Below are positions 1-7,886 of a stretch of DNA of 36,358 bases, piece after piece. The translations under genes and the position numbers were made by a program. Under the pieces are notes generated by a model. It did no database searches. It was not told the origin of the DNA and was given only the letters and a program-made list of their open reading frames with translations. This stretch comes from Acidobacteriota bacterium (GTDB taxonomy: Bacteria; Acidobacteriota; Thermoanaerobaculia; Multivoradales; SZUA-115). The DNA is taken from contig JAJRVQ010000151.1 in the NCBI GenBank assembly GCA_024277255.1, positions 1-36,358 on the forward strand. The letters run 5' to 3'. The first letter of the stretch is position 1. Each line of letters opens with the position of its first letter.

Positions 1-912
1 GACGGTCGCCGCCGTCGCCGCCGTCCACCGCTCCAGGCGAGCTGGATCTAGACGCTCGACGCCATCCGCGGAGCTGTGTCCGACACTCGTGTCCGCCCAC
101 AGTCCAAAATCGGTCAGCACGACCGCCGGGATTCCCACCCTAACGAACGGTTGGCTGTCCGCGGCGCGGGAAGGATAGGCCAGCCGCAAGAGGAGCTGGC
201 TCACCGCCGGGAACCGAGAGTCGGCGACGGCGGCCGGCCAGCCAACGGTGTCGAAACCGCGCAGCGCCGCGTGAACGAGCCAACCCGGCGTGCGCCGCTG
301 CCCGCCGCGCGGGCCCTGCGCGGGCAGCGGCAGCACCACCGGTCGCCGCCCGCCACGCGGAGAGGCTGCGCGCGCCCCAACCATCTCCAGATTGACCAGC
401 GCCAGGATTCTGTCCCGGCCCTCTTGATCCAACTCGCGCAGCCAGCTTCGGCTGCCTCGCAGGCCAGCCTCCTCGCCGTCGAAGAGCACCAGGCGCAGCG
501 AATGGGACAGCGGTGTCCTGGCCAGGTCGTGCAAGGCGGCGATCGCCACCGCGCAGCCTGAGCCATCATCGAGTGCTCCACGGCTGGCGGAGACGGTATC
601 GAGATGGGCGGTGAGCAAGATCTCGCCCTCTCCCTGCCCCGGCAGCAACGCTTCGATTGTGGCCAGCGGCGGTTGACTCGAACCTCCAGAGAGGCGCATT
701 TCGACAGCCAACGGTGCCAAGGCGGCACGCACGATTTCGATCGCCCGTCGGTGGCCCGCGCTGCCGGTAGGGCGTGGGCCGGCCGCGACCAGATTCTCGG
801 CCAGACTCGCCGCGTCGATTCCGGCGAGCGCGGGCGCGGTGGTGAGCAGAGTGACCAGAGTGGCCAGAGCAGCCCAAGCCCGACATCGGCTCGCCGGACG
901 TCGGGTTTCCAA
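1..912 (-). CDS. M28-family zinc metallopeptidase, secreted; 3' end lies outside the window
   Basis: The reading frame stays open from about position 1089 down to position 1. The protein starts with a basic stretch (RRPASRCR) and a hydrophobic segment ending in APALA, which reads as a signal peptide. It continues with GPRPTGSAGHRRA, typical of the start of M28 peptidase domains. Zinc-ligand and catalytic motifs of the family follow in order: HLDTV, ALDDGSG, GEEAGLRGS, NLEMVG, and near the left edge GHSSADG with the last ligand histidine. M28 enzymes are aminopeptidases or carboxypeptidases with two zinc ions. The expected site of action is the periplasm or outside the cell. The start is uncertain. 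TTG at 912 lies just before the signal peptide but has a poor ribosome-binding site. TTG at 1062 has AGGAG five bases upstream but would add 50 residues before the signal peptide. The C-terminus is cut by the window edge. Confidence 0.85.
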   Translation of the reverse strand, partial: METRRPASRCRAWAALATLVTLLTTAPALAGIDAASLAENLVAAGPRPTGSAGHRRAIEIVRAALAPLAVEMRLSGGSSQPPLATIEALLPGQGEGEILLTAHLDTVSASRGALDDGSGCAVAIAALHDLARTPLSHSLRLVLFDGEEAGLRGSRSWLRELDQEGRDRILALVNLEMVGARAASPRGGRRPVVLPLPAQGPRGGQRRTPGWLVHAALRGFDTVGWPAAVADSRFPAVSQLLLRLAYPSRAADSQPFVRVGIPAVVLTDFGLWADTSVGHSSADGVERLDPARLERWTAATAATV

Positions 913-1213
913 TAGCTCGCCACGACCGCGCTGCCGACCGTCGAACGGGGAAAATTTCTTGAATATTTCGGTCGAATAACGAGTCCCCGTACAGGCCTCG
1001 GGAACCGGAATCAGCCATAAGTTTCCGCTAGAGGGATCGGTCTTTTCGAGTCGAGAGATCAAAGCGGCTCCTATACCTTCATTGGCCTGTCAACATTCGG
1101 TCGGCACAGCTGAATCCGTGCGTCACGCTGGCCCTGCCCGACAGCACCTCTATAGTAAAGTCCGCGTCATTCCTCCAGATCTATTTTTCTAGTTTCCCTA
1201 TGCCTGGCCTGCT
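913..1213. other. Divergent intergenic region between the M28 peptidase and HD-GYP genes
   Basis: This 300-base gap separates two genes transcribed away from each other. If the peptidase starts at the TTG at 1062, about half of it is coding. A TATAGT hexamer at 1149-1154 could be a -10 element for the HD-GYP gene, but there is no convincing -35 box. The same place carries TAGTAAAGTCC (about 1151-1161), which resembles part of a short motif seen near the right end of the window. Confidence 0.3.
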
Positions 1214-2875
1214 TTGACTCTGCGCACCAAAATCTTTCTTCTCTCCGCCGGTCTGATCCTCGGACCGCTGGCCAGCGCCTACTTCCTGCTCCGGGGACAG
1301 CTCATCCGGGCGGGAGAGCAGCAGGCCGAGATCAACCTGACGGCGACCTCCAATGCCATCGAGCGGCTGACCAGCGAGCAGAGTCGGCGCATGTCGGTCG
1401 AAGCTGGCCTCGCCGCGCGAATCCCTGAAGTCGTCCGAGGGCTGCAACTGGGTGCTGATCTGACCAAGGCGCGAGAACGAGCGGCGGAGATCGTGGGGCG
1501 GGACGCCGAGGTTCTCGCCCTGTTCGATCGCCTGGGCAAGGCGATGACCGGAGGCGGTGAACTGAGCCGGGCAGTGCTGCAGGAGGCCTCGGGAGCTGAA
1601 CCGCTGGCCAGCGCTTACAACGGCCGGGCCACCACCGGCTTGTGGTTGATCGAAGGTCACCTCTACAAAGTAGCGGCGGAGCCGGTCCGCACCGGTGTAA
1701 GCCGCATGCAAATCGGCACCCTGCTCCTCGGCAAGCGCATCCGGGCGGCCATGGCGGACCGCCTCAGCGAACCTCAACATTCCGAAGCCATGATCCTCGC
1801 CGACGGATCGATCATCGGCAGTTCCCTCACCGCCATCCAGACCAACCACCTGCGCAGCCTCTACCCGGAAATCACCTCCGGGCAGCTACAACGTCTGGAA
1901 CTCGACCGCGAGATTTTCTTGGTGCGCAAGGAGACGGTGAGCGTCGACTATGGCGGTACCCAATGCGACCACTTGCTGCTCGAATCGCTGGCCACGACCC
2001 ACACTCTGTCGCGCCAGCTGGGTACCACCTTCAGTTCCTTGGGGGGGATCACTCTGCTCGTTGCACTGACCCTCGCTTGGACCGGATCGCGACACTTGAC
2101 CAGCCCGCTGGTGGACTCCGCGGCGAGGATGGCGGAGATGGCCCGCACCGGCAAGCTCGAACTACCCGAAACGCCGCCCGCTGAACCTGAGATCGCGGCC
2201 TTCCACGACACCTTCCGCCGTCTCCTCCACTCCATCAAGGAAAGCCAGAGGGAGCAGGAGCGCTCCTATATCGAGGCTGTCGGCGCTCTCGTCATCGCCA
2301 TCGACGCGCGGGACAACGACACCACCGGACACTCCTTCCGCGTCGCCCGCTACGCCGAGCGGCTGGGCAGAGAGCTGGGGATCGAAGGCGAGCAACTGCG
2401 AGCTCTGGAGTGGGGCGCACTGCTGCATGACATCGGCAAGATCGCCGTGCCCGACGCGGTTCTGCGCAAGGCGGGGCCGCTGACCGCGGAGGAGTGGCAC
2501 ATCATGCACCAGCACCCTGCCTGGGGAGTCGAGATGCTGGCCGATGTGTCGTTTCTGCGGCCGGCCTTGGAGATCATCCAACATCACCAGGAACGGTGGG
2601 ACGGGATGGGCTATCCAGCCAGCTTGGCGGGAGAGGATATCCCGCTCGGCGCCCGCCTGTTCGCGGTGATCGACGCCTATGACGCGATCACCAGCGACCG
2701 TCCCTACCGCCGCGCTGAAAGCCACGAGCATGCCCTCAGCGAGCTACAGCGCGTCGCCGGAACGCAACTCGACCCCAGAATCGTCGAGGCCTTCGTCCGC
2801 CTGCCCAAAGAGGAACTCGAGAAGATCCAAGAGCTTCGCCGAGCAAGTCTCGACCTGAGTTCATCCGATGGTTAG
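1214..2875 (+). CDS. Membrane-bound HD-GYP domain phosphodiesterase (putative c-di-GMP hydrolase)
   Basis: The 553-residue protein has an N-terminal transmembrane segment (about residues 7-26), a sensor region of about 245 residues outside the membrane, a second transmembrane segment (about 273-293), a HAMP-like linker, and an HD-GYP domain (about 351-545). The metal-binding HD pair is in LLHDIGKIAVPD (His405-Asp406), and HHQERWDGMGYP carries the GYP signature (466-468). HD-GYP proteins of this build hydrolyse cyclic di-GMP in response to an external signal, and all expected catalytic motifs are present. The sensor region has CACHE-like length, but I cannot assign its ligand. The reading frame opens only after a TAG at 1190-1192, so TTG at 1214 is the best start, without a clear Shine-Dalgarno. 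The stop codon overlaps the stop of the convergent regulator gene by bases 2873-2874. Confidence 0.9.
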   Translation: MTLRTKIFLLSAGLILGPLASAYFLLRGQLIRAGEQQAEINLTATSNAIERLTSEQSRRMSVEAGLAARIPEVVRGLQLGADLTKARERAAEIVGRDAEVLALFDRLGKAMTGGGELSRAVLQEASGAEPLASAYNGRATTGLWLIEGHLYKVAAEPVRTGVSRMQIGTLLLGKRIRAAMADRLSEPQHSEAMILADGSIIGSSLTAIQTNHLRSLYPEITSGQLQRLELDREIFLVRKETVSVDYGGTQCDHLLLESLATTHTLSRQLGTTFSSLGGITLLVALTLAWTGSRHLTSPLVDSAARMAEMARTGKLELPETPPAEPEIAAFHDTFRRLLHSIKESQREQERSYIEAVGALVIAIDARDNDTTGHSFRVARYAERLGRELGIEGEQLRALEWGALLHDIGKIAVPDAVLRKAGPLTAEEWHIMHQHPAWGVEMLADVSFLRPALEIIQHHQERWDGMGYPASLAGEDIPLGARLFAVIDAYDAITSDRPYRRAESHEHALSELQRVAGTQLDPRIVEAFVRLPKEELEKIQELRRASLDLSSSDG

Positions 2876-3789
2876 GGAATCCCGTGGCGGCGGCGCCTTT
2901 CCCACAGTGACTTGCGGCTGATCCCCAACAACTTGGCCGCCCGGCCCTGGTGGCCGCGGGTGTAGGCCAGCGCCCGGCGGATTTGTTGCTCCTCGGTCTG
3001 GGCCAATGTCTGCGGTCGAGGCCCGGAGGCGAAATCGGCCGGTCTGGGCGGATCCAACGGACCCTCCGGTGTCAAGATCAAGGCCCGCTCCAGCAGGTTG
3101 CGTAGCTGGCGCAGATTGCCCGGCCAGTGGTAGTCCAACATCCATGCCCGCGCCGTGGCTCGCAGTTGGAGACCCGGGCGGGCCAAACGCTCACCAAGGT
3201 CGAAGAGAACCGACTCGATCAACCCATCCAGGTCTTTGCGCCGCTGGCGAAGCGGTGGAATGCGCAGCGCCAAGACCTCCAGCCGGTGGTAGAGATCGCG
3301 GCGGAACGCTCCTTGCGTGACACGCTGCTCCAGATCCTCGGCACCGATAGCCAGGAAACGAACATCGCAGCCGCGCTCATCGCCGCCCAGCGGACGGAAC
3401 CGCCCCTCGGCGAGAAGCCGTAGAAGCTTCGGTTGCAGGGCCAACGGCAGTTCTTCGACGTGATCGAGGAGGAAGGAGCCACCCTCGGCCCTGGCGACCC
3501 TGCCCTGCGAACTACTCTCAGCGCCGGTAAAGGCTCCCGCCCGGTGACCGAACAACTCACTCTCGAAGAGAGGTGCTGCGACCGTACCGGGATCGATCTC
3601 GATCAACGGTCCGGAGGCTCGCGGGCTGTGGTGATGGATCCAGCGAGCCAGACTGGACCTACCGGTCCCCCCTTCACCAAGGATCAGACAGGGCGCCGAA
3701 CTCGCGGCAACTCGATCCAGCCTGGGAAGGGCCGCCGCCAGATCCGGATAGGCCGTCGACCAATCGCTGAGCCGGGTCGAGCCAAACAT
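2872..3789 (-). CDS. NtrC-like sigma-54 AAA+ regulator with Fis HTH, no receiver domain, altered Walker motifs
   Basis: The 305-residue protein is an AAA+ domain followed by a Fis-type helix-turn-helix (about 262-305, ending GHQGRAAKLLGISRKSLWE). The sigma-54 contact loop GAFTGA is intact (85-90), and the region FRRDLYHRLEVLALRIPPL matches the sensor/arginine-finger part of the family. There is no receiver or GAF domain; only about 30 residues precede Walker A. Two active-site motifs are altered. Walker A reads GEGGTGRS with Arg44 in place of lysine, and Walker B reads FLLDH with His110 in place of the usual glutamate. ATP hydrolysis may therefore be weak or lost, leaving a DNA-binding or dominant-negative factor. 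The gene starts 22 bases after the rsfS stop in the same direction, so it is probably the last gene of the rplU operon. It may control genes unrelated to its neighbours. Confidence 0.85.
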   Translation of the reverse strand: MFGSTRLSDWSTAYPDLAAALPRLDRVAASSAPCLILGEGGTGRSSLARWIHHHSPRASGPLIEIDPGTVAAPLFESELFGHRAGAFTGAESSSQGRVARAEGGSFLLDHVEELPLALQPKLLRLLAEGRFRPLGGDERGCDVRFLAIGAEDLEQRVTQGAFRRDLYHRLEVLALRIPPLRQRRKDLDGLIESVLFDLGERLARPGLQLRATARAWMLDYHWPGNLRQLRNLLERALILTPEGPLDPPRPADFASGPRPQTLAQTEEQQIRRALAYTRGHQGRAAKLLGISRKSLWERRRRHGIP

Positions 3790-3811
3790 CGGAAAGGGTG
3801 CCGGCCGCCGT

Positions 3812-4189
3812 CTAAGCCGGGATCACCGACTCGGTGACATCCGGTGCGTCGCCCCACAGCCGCTCCAGGGCGTAGAGTTGCCGATGCTCCTCGTCGAAGA
3901 TATGCACCACGAAGTCTCCATAGTCCAGCAAGACCCACCGAGCCTGGCGCTCGCCTTCCGCGTGCAACGGTCGCAGCCCCTCATCGCGCAGGCGGCGCTG
4001 CACCGATTGTGCGATGGCCTGAACCTGGCGGCTGTTGGTACCGCTGCAGATGAGGAAATAGTCGGTGAAGTCGGTGACCTTCTCAAGATGGAGAAGGCGC
4101 AGCTCGACCGCCTTGAGATCGAGGGCCGCCACGGCGGCCTGCCGAACTTGCGCTTCAATGTCAGGAGTCTTGGTCAGAGGATCGTTCAT
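3812..4189 (-). CDS. rsfS: Ribosomal silencing factor RsfS (Iojap/DUF143 family)
   Basis: The 125-residue protein has the normal length of RsfS and the family core, VTDFTDYFLICSGTNSRQVQ, followed by ARWVLLDYGDFVVHIFDEE. RsfS binds ribosomal protein L14 on the large subunit and blocks subunit joining when nutrients are scarce. The start codon overlaps the stop of nadD by four bases (ATGA, 4186-4189), so the two genes are translationally coupled. The order nadD-rsfS is a common bacterial arrangement. Confidence 0.96.
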   Translation of the reverse strand: MNDPLTKTPDIEAQVRQAAVAALDLKAVELRLLHLEKVTDFTDYFLICSGTNSRQVQAIAQSVQRRLRDEGLRPLHAEGERQARWVLLDYGDFVVHIFDEEHRQLYALERLWGDAPDVTESVIPA

Positions 4190-4794
4190 CGATAGAGAGA
4201 GTATTTCCGGATGTAGGTTAGCACCGACGCCGCGATGGCGCCGGCAGGGAGAGGGTCACCGCGTGCGAGCAGCTCACGCAGCCCCGTCGAGGATACGTCG
4301 GGGGCAGCCTCGCTGGCCAGCCGCGCTCGTCCCTCGTCGAGCAGGGCAACGACATCCGGCGACGCTTGGGAGCGAAGTCGCTGGTCACTCCACCCCGGCC
4401 GATCGAGGACGATCAACGGGGACGCGGCGGCGATCTCTCGCCAGCGGACCCACCTGTCGAGCAGAGCAAAAGAGTCGGAGCCGAGGATCAGATGGAGCTG
4501 AGCCTCGGGCTGCTGGGAGGCGAAGTGGTGCAACGTATCCACGGTATAGGCCGGCCGGCCCGGGGTCAGCTCGTGGTCCGAGACGAAGAGGCGCTCCTCA
4601 TCGAGGAGGGCGAGTTCAACCATGCACATCCGCGCCCAGTCAGGAGCCATCCGGCGATCCGGCTTGTGCGGTGGGCAGGCCGTCGGCAGGTAGAAAATTC
4701 GCTCCAGACCGAACTCCTCGAGCACCGATTTGACCGGGGCCACATGACCGAGGTGCGGCGGATCGAAGCTGCCTCCGAAGAGTCCGATCTTCAT
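4186..4794 (-). CDS. nadD: Nicotinate-nucleotide adenylyltransferase
   Basis: The 202-residue protein begins with MKIGLFGGSFDPPHLGHV, the nucleotidyltransferase signature with the HxGH motif. It continues with the family features PPHKPD and LILGSDSF, and ends with a VSSTGLRELL segment corresponding to the ISST/R motif. NadD adenylates nicotinate mononucleotide with ATP to make deamido-NAD in NAD biosynthesis. It overlaps obgE upstream by four bases (4791-4794) and rsfS downstream by four bases. The ATG start is fixed by the conserved N-terminus. Confidence 0.96.
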   Translation of the reverse strand: MKIGLFGGSFDPPHLGHVAPVKSVLEEFGLERIFYLPTACPPHKPDRRMAPDWARMCMVELALLDEERLFVSDHELTPGRPAYTVDTLHHFASQQPEAQLHLILGSDSFALLDRWVRWREIAAASPLIVLDRPGWSDQRLRSQASPDVVALLDEGRARLASEAAPDVSSTGLRELLARGDPLPAGAIAASVLTYIRKYSLYR

Positions 4795-5912
4795 GGCGTT
4801 TCCTCGCCGTCGGTGGCGGTCTCTTCGCTGGAGGTTTCTTTGCTGGAGGCTTCTTCGCCGGTGGTGCCGGCGGCATCATCCCTAGCGGTCGCGCTCACCG
4901 GATTCTCGGCCAGCAGCCGTTCGAGTTCCCGCGTCAACTCCGTCAGGCCGGCGCCCGTTGCCGAGCTGATCTCGCGGTAGTCCAGACCGCGGCGGCGAGC
5001 CGCTTCAGCCAGGAATTCGCGACGCTGCGGATCGGCGACATCGAGCTTACTGCCGACGATGATGCGAGGCCGGTGCACCAGATCGACCTGGAACGCGGCC
5101 AGCTCTCGCTCGACCGTCTCCAACTCTTCAACAGCTCGCGGCCCCCCATCCTCCTCGACACCGACACTCAGGTCGACCAGGTGAACCAGGACGCGGCAGC
5201 GCTCCACGTGGCGCAGGAAGCGAATCCCCAAGCCGGCGCCTTGCGCCGCCCCGGCGATCAGCCCCGGCAGGTCGGCGATGACGAAGGGCTCGTGGAAGGG
5301 ACCGCCCGAGACCACACCCAATTGTGGCACCAGGGTGGTAAACGGGTAGTCCGCAACCTTGGGCCGCGCCGCCGACAGGCGGCGAATCAGCGTCGATTTG
5401 CCGGCGTTGGGCAGCCCTACCGTGCCCACGTCGGCCAGCAGTTTGAGTTCGAGACGAAGGCGGCGCTCCTCTCCCTCCCAGCCCGGCTCATGGCGGCGAG
5501 GCGCTTGGTTGGTCGCCGAAGCGAAACGCGCGTTGCCGCGACCGCCATCGCCACCCGCCGCGACCAACAGCCGCTGCCCCTCTTCCATCACCTCGCCAAG
5601 AAACTCGCCGGTTTCGGCGTCGAAGACCTGCGTCCCCGGAGGAACCCTGATCTCTCGATCCTTGCCGCTTCGGCCGGTCTTGTTCGACCCTTCTCCGTGG
5701 CGGCCTTTCTCGGCGGCGTAGAGCGAGCGGAAACGCAGATGAAACAGCGTGTTGAGCCCTTCATCGCCCACCAGCCAAACGCTGCCCCCCCTACCGCCGT
5801 CGCCGCCCGAGGGGCCGCCCTGGGCGACGAACTTCTCGCGTCGAAAGGCCAGGCAACCGTTTCCACCGCGCCCCCCTTGGACATCGATGGACGCTTCGTC
5901 GATGAAAGTCAA
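4791..5912 (-). CDS. obgE: Obg-family ribosome-associated GTPase ObgE/CgtA
   Basis: The 373-residue protein has the glycine-rich Obg fold (about 1-158, with GGRGGNGCLAFRREKF and GGPSGGDGGRGGS). The GTPase domain follows, with G1 GLPNAGKST, switch region YPFTTLVPQLG, G3 DLPGLI, G4 SKLD and G5 SSATG. G4 has Ser where NKxD is canonical, a substitution I believe also occurs in other Obg proteins. The tail from about residue 345 is rich in Glu, Ser and Thr and is not conserved. Obg acts in large-subunit assembly and stress control. The start is TTG at 5912, with GGAG eight bases upstream; the conserved MTFIDEA sequence begins right there. The gene follows rpmA closely and overlaps nadD. Confidence 0.96.
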   Translation of the reverse strand: MTFIDEASIDVQGGRGGNGCLAFRREKFVAQGGPSGGDGGRGGSVWLVGDEGLNTLFHLRFRSLYAAEKGRHGEGSNKTGRSGKDREIRVPPGTQVFDAETGEFLGEVMEEGQRLLVAAGGDGGRGNARFASATNQAPRRHEPGWEGEERRLRLELKLLADVGTVGLPNAGKSTLIRRLSAARPKVADYPFTTLVPQLGVVSGGPFHEPFVIADLPGLIAGAAQGAGLGIRFLRHVERCRVLVHLVDLSVGVEEDGGPRAVEELETVERELAAFQVDLVHRPRIIVGSKLDVADPQRREFLAEAARRRGLDYREISSATGAGLTELTRELERLLAENPVSATARDDAAGTTGEEASSKETSSEETATDGEETP

Positions 5913-5954
5913 CGAAGACTCTCCGTCACCCGGCGAACACCGGGCGGCAAAAGG

Positions 5955-6215
5955 CTACTCGGAATCCGTGACGATATTGACGAACTTGCCGTGCCGGCCG
6001 CGGTTCTGGAACTGCACAACTCCCGCCGCCTTGGCGAACAAGGTGTCGTCCTTGCCACGCCCAACGTTGACACCGGGAAAAAACTTGGTTCCCCGCTGGC
6101 GCACGATGATCGATCCACTGGTCACCGTCTCGCCACCAAAACGCTTGACGCCAAGGTGTTGGGGATTTGAGTCGCGGCCGTTGCGGCTCGAGCCTTGTCC
6201 CTTTTTATGGGCCAT
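5955..6215 (-). CDS. rpmA: 50S ribosomal protein L27
   Basis: The 86-residue protein begins [16 protein letters not shown] and contains the hallmark L27 run [21 protein letters not shown]27 sits near the peptidyl-transferase centre. No Firmicutes-type cleavable N-terminal extension is present. AGGAG lies seven bases before the ATG. It lies between rplU and obgE in the conserved rplU-rpmA-obgE order. Confidence 0.97.
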   Translation of the reverse strand: MAHKKGQGSSRNGRDSNPQHLGVKRFGGETVTSGSIIVRQRGTKFFPGVNVGRGKDDTLFAKAAGVVQFQNRGRHGKFVNIVTDSE

Positions 6216-6248
6216 GATTCAACTCCTGGTTTTCTCGTCGTGACTGGG

Positions 6249-6560
6249 TCAGACGGCGATATTGTCGATCCGCACGCGGTGCAGATCTTGGCGGTGGCCG
6301 TTGGTGCGACGGTATCCCTTGCGGCGCTTCATCTTGAAGACGCGAATTTTCGGGCCGCGGATTTCGCTGAGCAGGGTGCCGGTGACGCGAGCGCCGTCCA
6401 CGGCGGGAGTACCGACACGGGCCTCGTCGCCGCCGACCATCAACACACGATCGAACTCGACCTGGTCGGAATCCAACGCGTCACCAAGACGCTCGATGTC
6501 GATCACGTCGCCGGGCTCGACCCGGTACTGCTTGCCACCGGTTTCGATGATTGCATACAT
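6249..6560 (-). CDS. rplU: 50S ribosomal protein L21
   Basis: The 103-residue protein begins MYAIIETGGKQYRV and has the C-terminal KMKRRKGYRRTNGHRQ stretch of L21. L21 binds 23S rRNA in the large subunit. An AGAGG ribosome-binding site lies eight bases before the ATG. This is the first gene of the ribosomal block, and the promoter is probably within the 120-base gap upstream. Confidence 0.97.
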   Translation of the reverse strand: MYAIIETGGKQYRVEPGDVIDIERLGDALDSDQVEFDRVLMVGGDEARVGTPAVDGARVTGTLLSEIRGPKIRVFKMKRRKGYRRTNGHRQDLHRVRIDNIAV

Positions 6561-6614
6561 ATCTGGTTACCTCTTGGGCGCGACTCGACCGACGCCCGGT
6601 TGCGCGGACGGCGA

Positions 6615-6644
6615 AACTTACCACGCCCCGCAAAGGCCGGTCAA
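6615..6644 (-). promoter_or_regulatory. Possible sigma-70 promoter for the rplU operon
   Basis: On the minus strand the sequence TTGACC (6644-6639) is followed after 18 bases by TAAGTT (6620-6615), in the gap just upstream of rplU. The -35 box is a near match and the -10 a moderate one. The position fits, but this is a by-eye call. Confidence 0.35.
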
Positions 6645-6680
6645 CGGCCAGATTCAACGGATCCGAAAGACTTCTTGGTG

Positions 6681-7571
6681 CTAAAAGTGAGCTCGGGCCG
6701 GAATGAGGCTCCCCGGGGCGCGCTCGAAGATGTTCAGCATCGGCCCCGGGGTTGGCTCGAAGCGGCCTCGCTGCCTTGCAGGACCACCGACCGGGCCGAG
6801 CCGAACCTGGCCCCGGCGAACGCCAGAGCCGCCGAAACCCGGCTGGCGCAAGAGGAGAATCGGGCCCGGCACCGAATAGCTGAAGAGGCCCGGGTAGGCA
6901 ACGTTGCCGCCGACGGAGATCTCGACGCGCGGCGCAGGCTCGACCCGCTGGCGCTGCACCGCGGCCAGTTCCGCCTCCTGGCGCAGCAGGCGACGAGTCT
7001 CCTCGGCCATCATCGCTGCGCGGCGCGAATCGTTCTCAGCCCGAATTCGCTCCGCCCGCTCACCGGGTGTCGTCCACTCACCGCGATGTTGGACCAAACC
7101 CCGGCGGCGCATCAGCCTCTCATGCGAGAGCCAGCTCTGAGTCTCTTCGTCGAAGGCAAACCCGAGTCCCCTCATCAGAGGCGCCAGCCCTTCCAGCCGC
7201 GGCGCCAGCCGGGCGACGATCATCGCCGCCTCTCTCGCCTCCCCCTCCAGCTCGTTGACTTGCGCCCAGCGGGCCAAGCCGAGCCAAGCCGAGGGAGGGG
7301 TCGCCGGATCGTCGCGCAACCGCGCCAGCTGATTCAGGTAGCGGCCGTACGGCGTCTCGGACTTGTCGATGCGCACCACCTCGGAGAGCGCCAGCCGCAT
7401 CTCCCCACCGGACATGCGAATGCGGATCTGCGTTTCGGTCAGCTCCGCGGTGACATCCTCCATCGTCCGGCCTTGGGTGAGATAGACGGTGTCGGCCGCC
7501 AGGGGGGCCGCCATGCCGGCAGCGCACGCCAACACCGCGAACACCAGCATGGTTGAAAAACGGATGCGCAT
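6681..7571 (-). CDS. Secreted protein of unknown function with an N-terminal beta-rich domain
   Basis: The 296-residue protein starts with a clear signal peptide (MRIRFSTMLVFAVLACAAG, cleavage near AAPLAA-D). Residues about 26-72 (DTVYLTQGRTMEDVTAELTE, then VVRIDKSETPYG) look like a small beta-rich domain often found at the start of exported proteins in this kind of organism. A helical region follows with a Glu/Arg-rich segment (about 165-205) that could form a coiled coil. The last 90 residues are rich in Gly, Pro and Arg and look disordered. The gene lies upstream of rplU in the same direction, 120 bases away, and is probably transcribed separately. I cannot assign a function. Confidence 0.75.
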   Translation of the reverse strand: MRIRFSTMLVFAVLACAAGMAAPLAADTVYLTQGRTMEDVTAELTETQIRIRMSGGEMRLALSEVVRIDKSETPYGRYLNQLARLRDDPATPPSAWLGLARWAQVNELEGEAREAAMIVARLAPRLEGLAPLMRGLGFAFDEETQSWLSHERLMRRRGLVQHRGEWTTPGERAERIRAENDSRRAAMMAEETRRLLRQEAELAAVQRQRVEPAPRVEISVGGNVAYPGLFSYSVPGPILLLRQPGFGGSGVRRGQVRLGPVGGPARQRGRFEPTPGPMLNIFERAPGSLIPARAHF

Positions 7572-7712
7572 GGCCGCTCCTTTCTACCGCCAGCCTCTGT
7601 CCAGAACCGGCCTGATACCCCCCGACTCCTCCTATTCTATGCCATGCCGGTGCCACGGCCGCAGATTCACTCAGGGGGGCCGCCCCACGCACACAGTTGA
7701 TAGGCTCGGCCC

Positions 7713-7880
7713 ATGTCGCTGCCCGAGTATTTGATCTGCTTGAACTGCGAGACACCCTGCTACGACTACGACTGGAAAGAGGACCTGATCACCGAGATCC
7801 AGTGCCCCATCTGCGGCAACGAGGAGATCGACCAGTTCCTTACGCCGGACGAGTTCGACGCCATGGTGGCCGAAAGCTAA
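7713..7880 (+). CDS. Small zinc-ribbon protein, 55 aa
   Basis: This short gene encodes MSLPEYLICLNCETPCYDYD and so on to an end in DAMVAES. It has two CxxC pairs, Cys9-Cys12 and Cys31-Cys34, separated by 18 residues, plus Cys16. The pattern is a zinc ribbon. The protein is acidic and has no signal peptide, so it is expected to be cytoplasmic. It ends six bases before the TTG start of the SGNH/TPR gene, so the two are likely co-transcribed and perhaps translationally coupled. The intact frame, family-like CPICGNEE motif and tight spacing support a real gene. Function unknown. Confidence 0.75.
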   Translation: MSLPEYLICLNCETPCYDYDWKEDLITEIQCPICGNEEIDQFLTPDEFDAMVAES

Positions 7881-7886
7881 CTTCGT

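Noticed and set aside
201..1018. Open frames on the minus strand (201-923 and 566-1018) that begin with ATG
   Set aside because: Their translations are Arg/Pro/Ser-rich with no domain. The third minus frame across the same DNA reads as a clean M28 peptidase with all metal motifs.
4791..5912. Damaged G4 motif (SKLD for NKxD) in ObgE
   Set aside because: I believe this substitution is seen in other Obg proteins, and the rest of the GTPase domain is intact, so it is not treated as a defect.
6195..7556. Plus-strand frame of 453 residues across rplU and the secreted protein
   Set aside because: It runs antisense to two well-supported genes and has no domain or ribosome-binding site.
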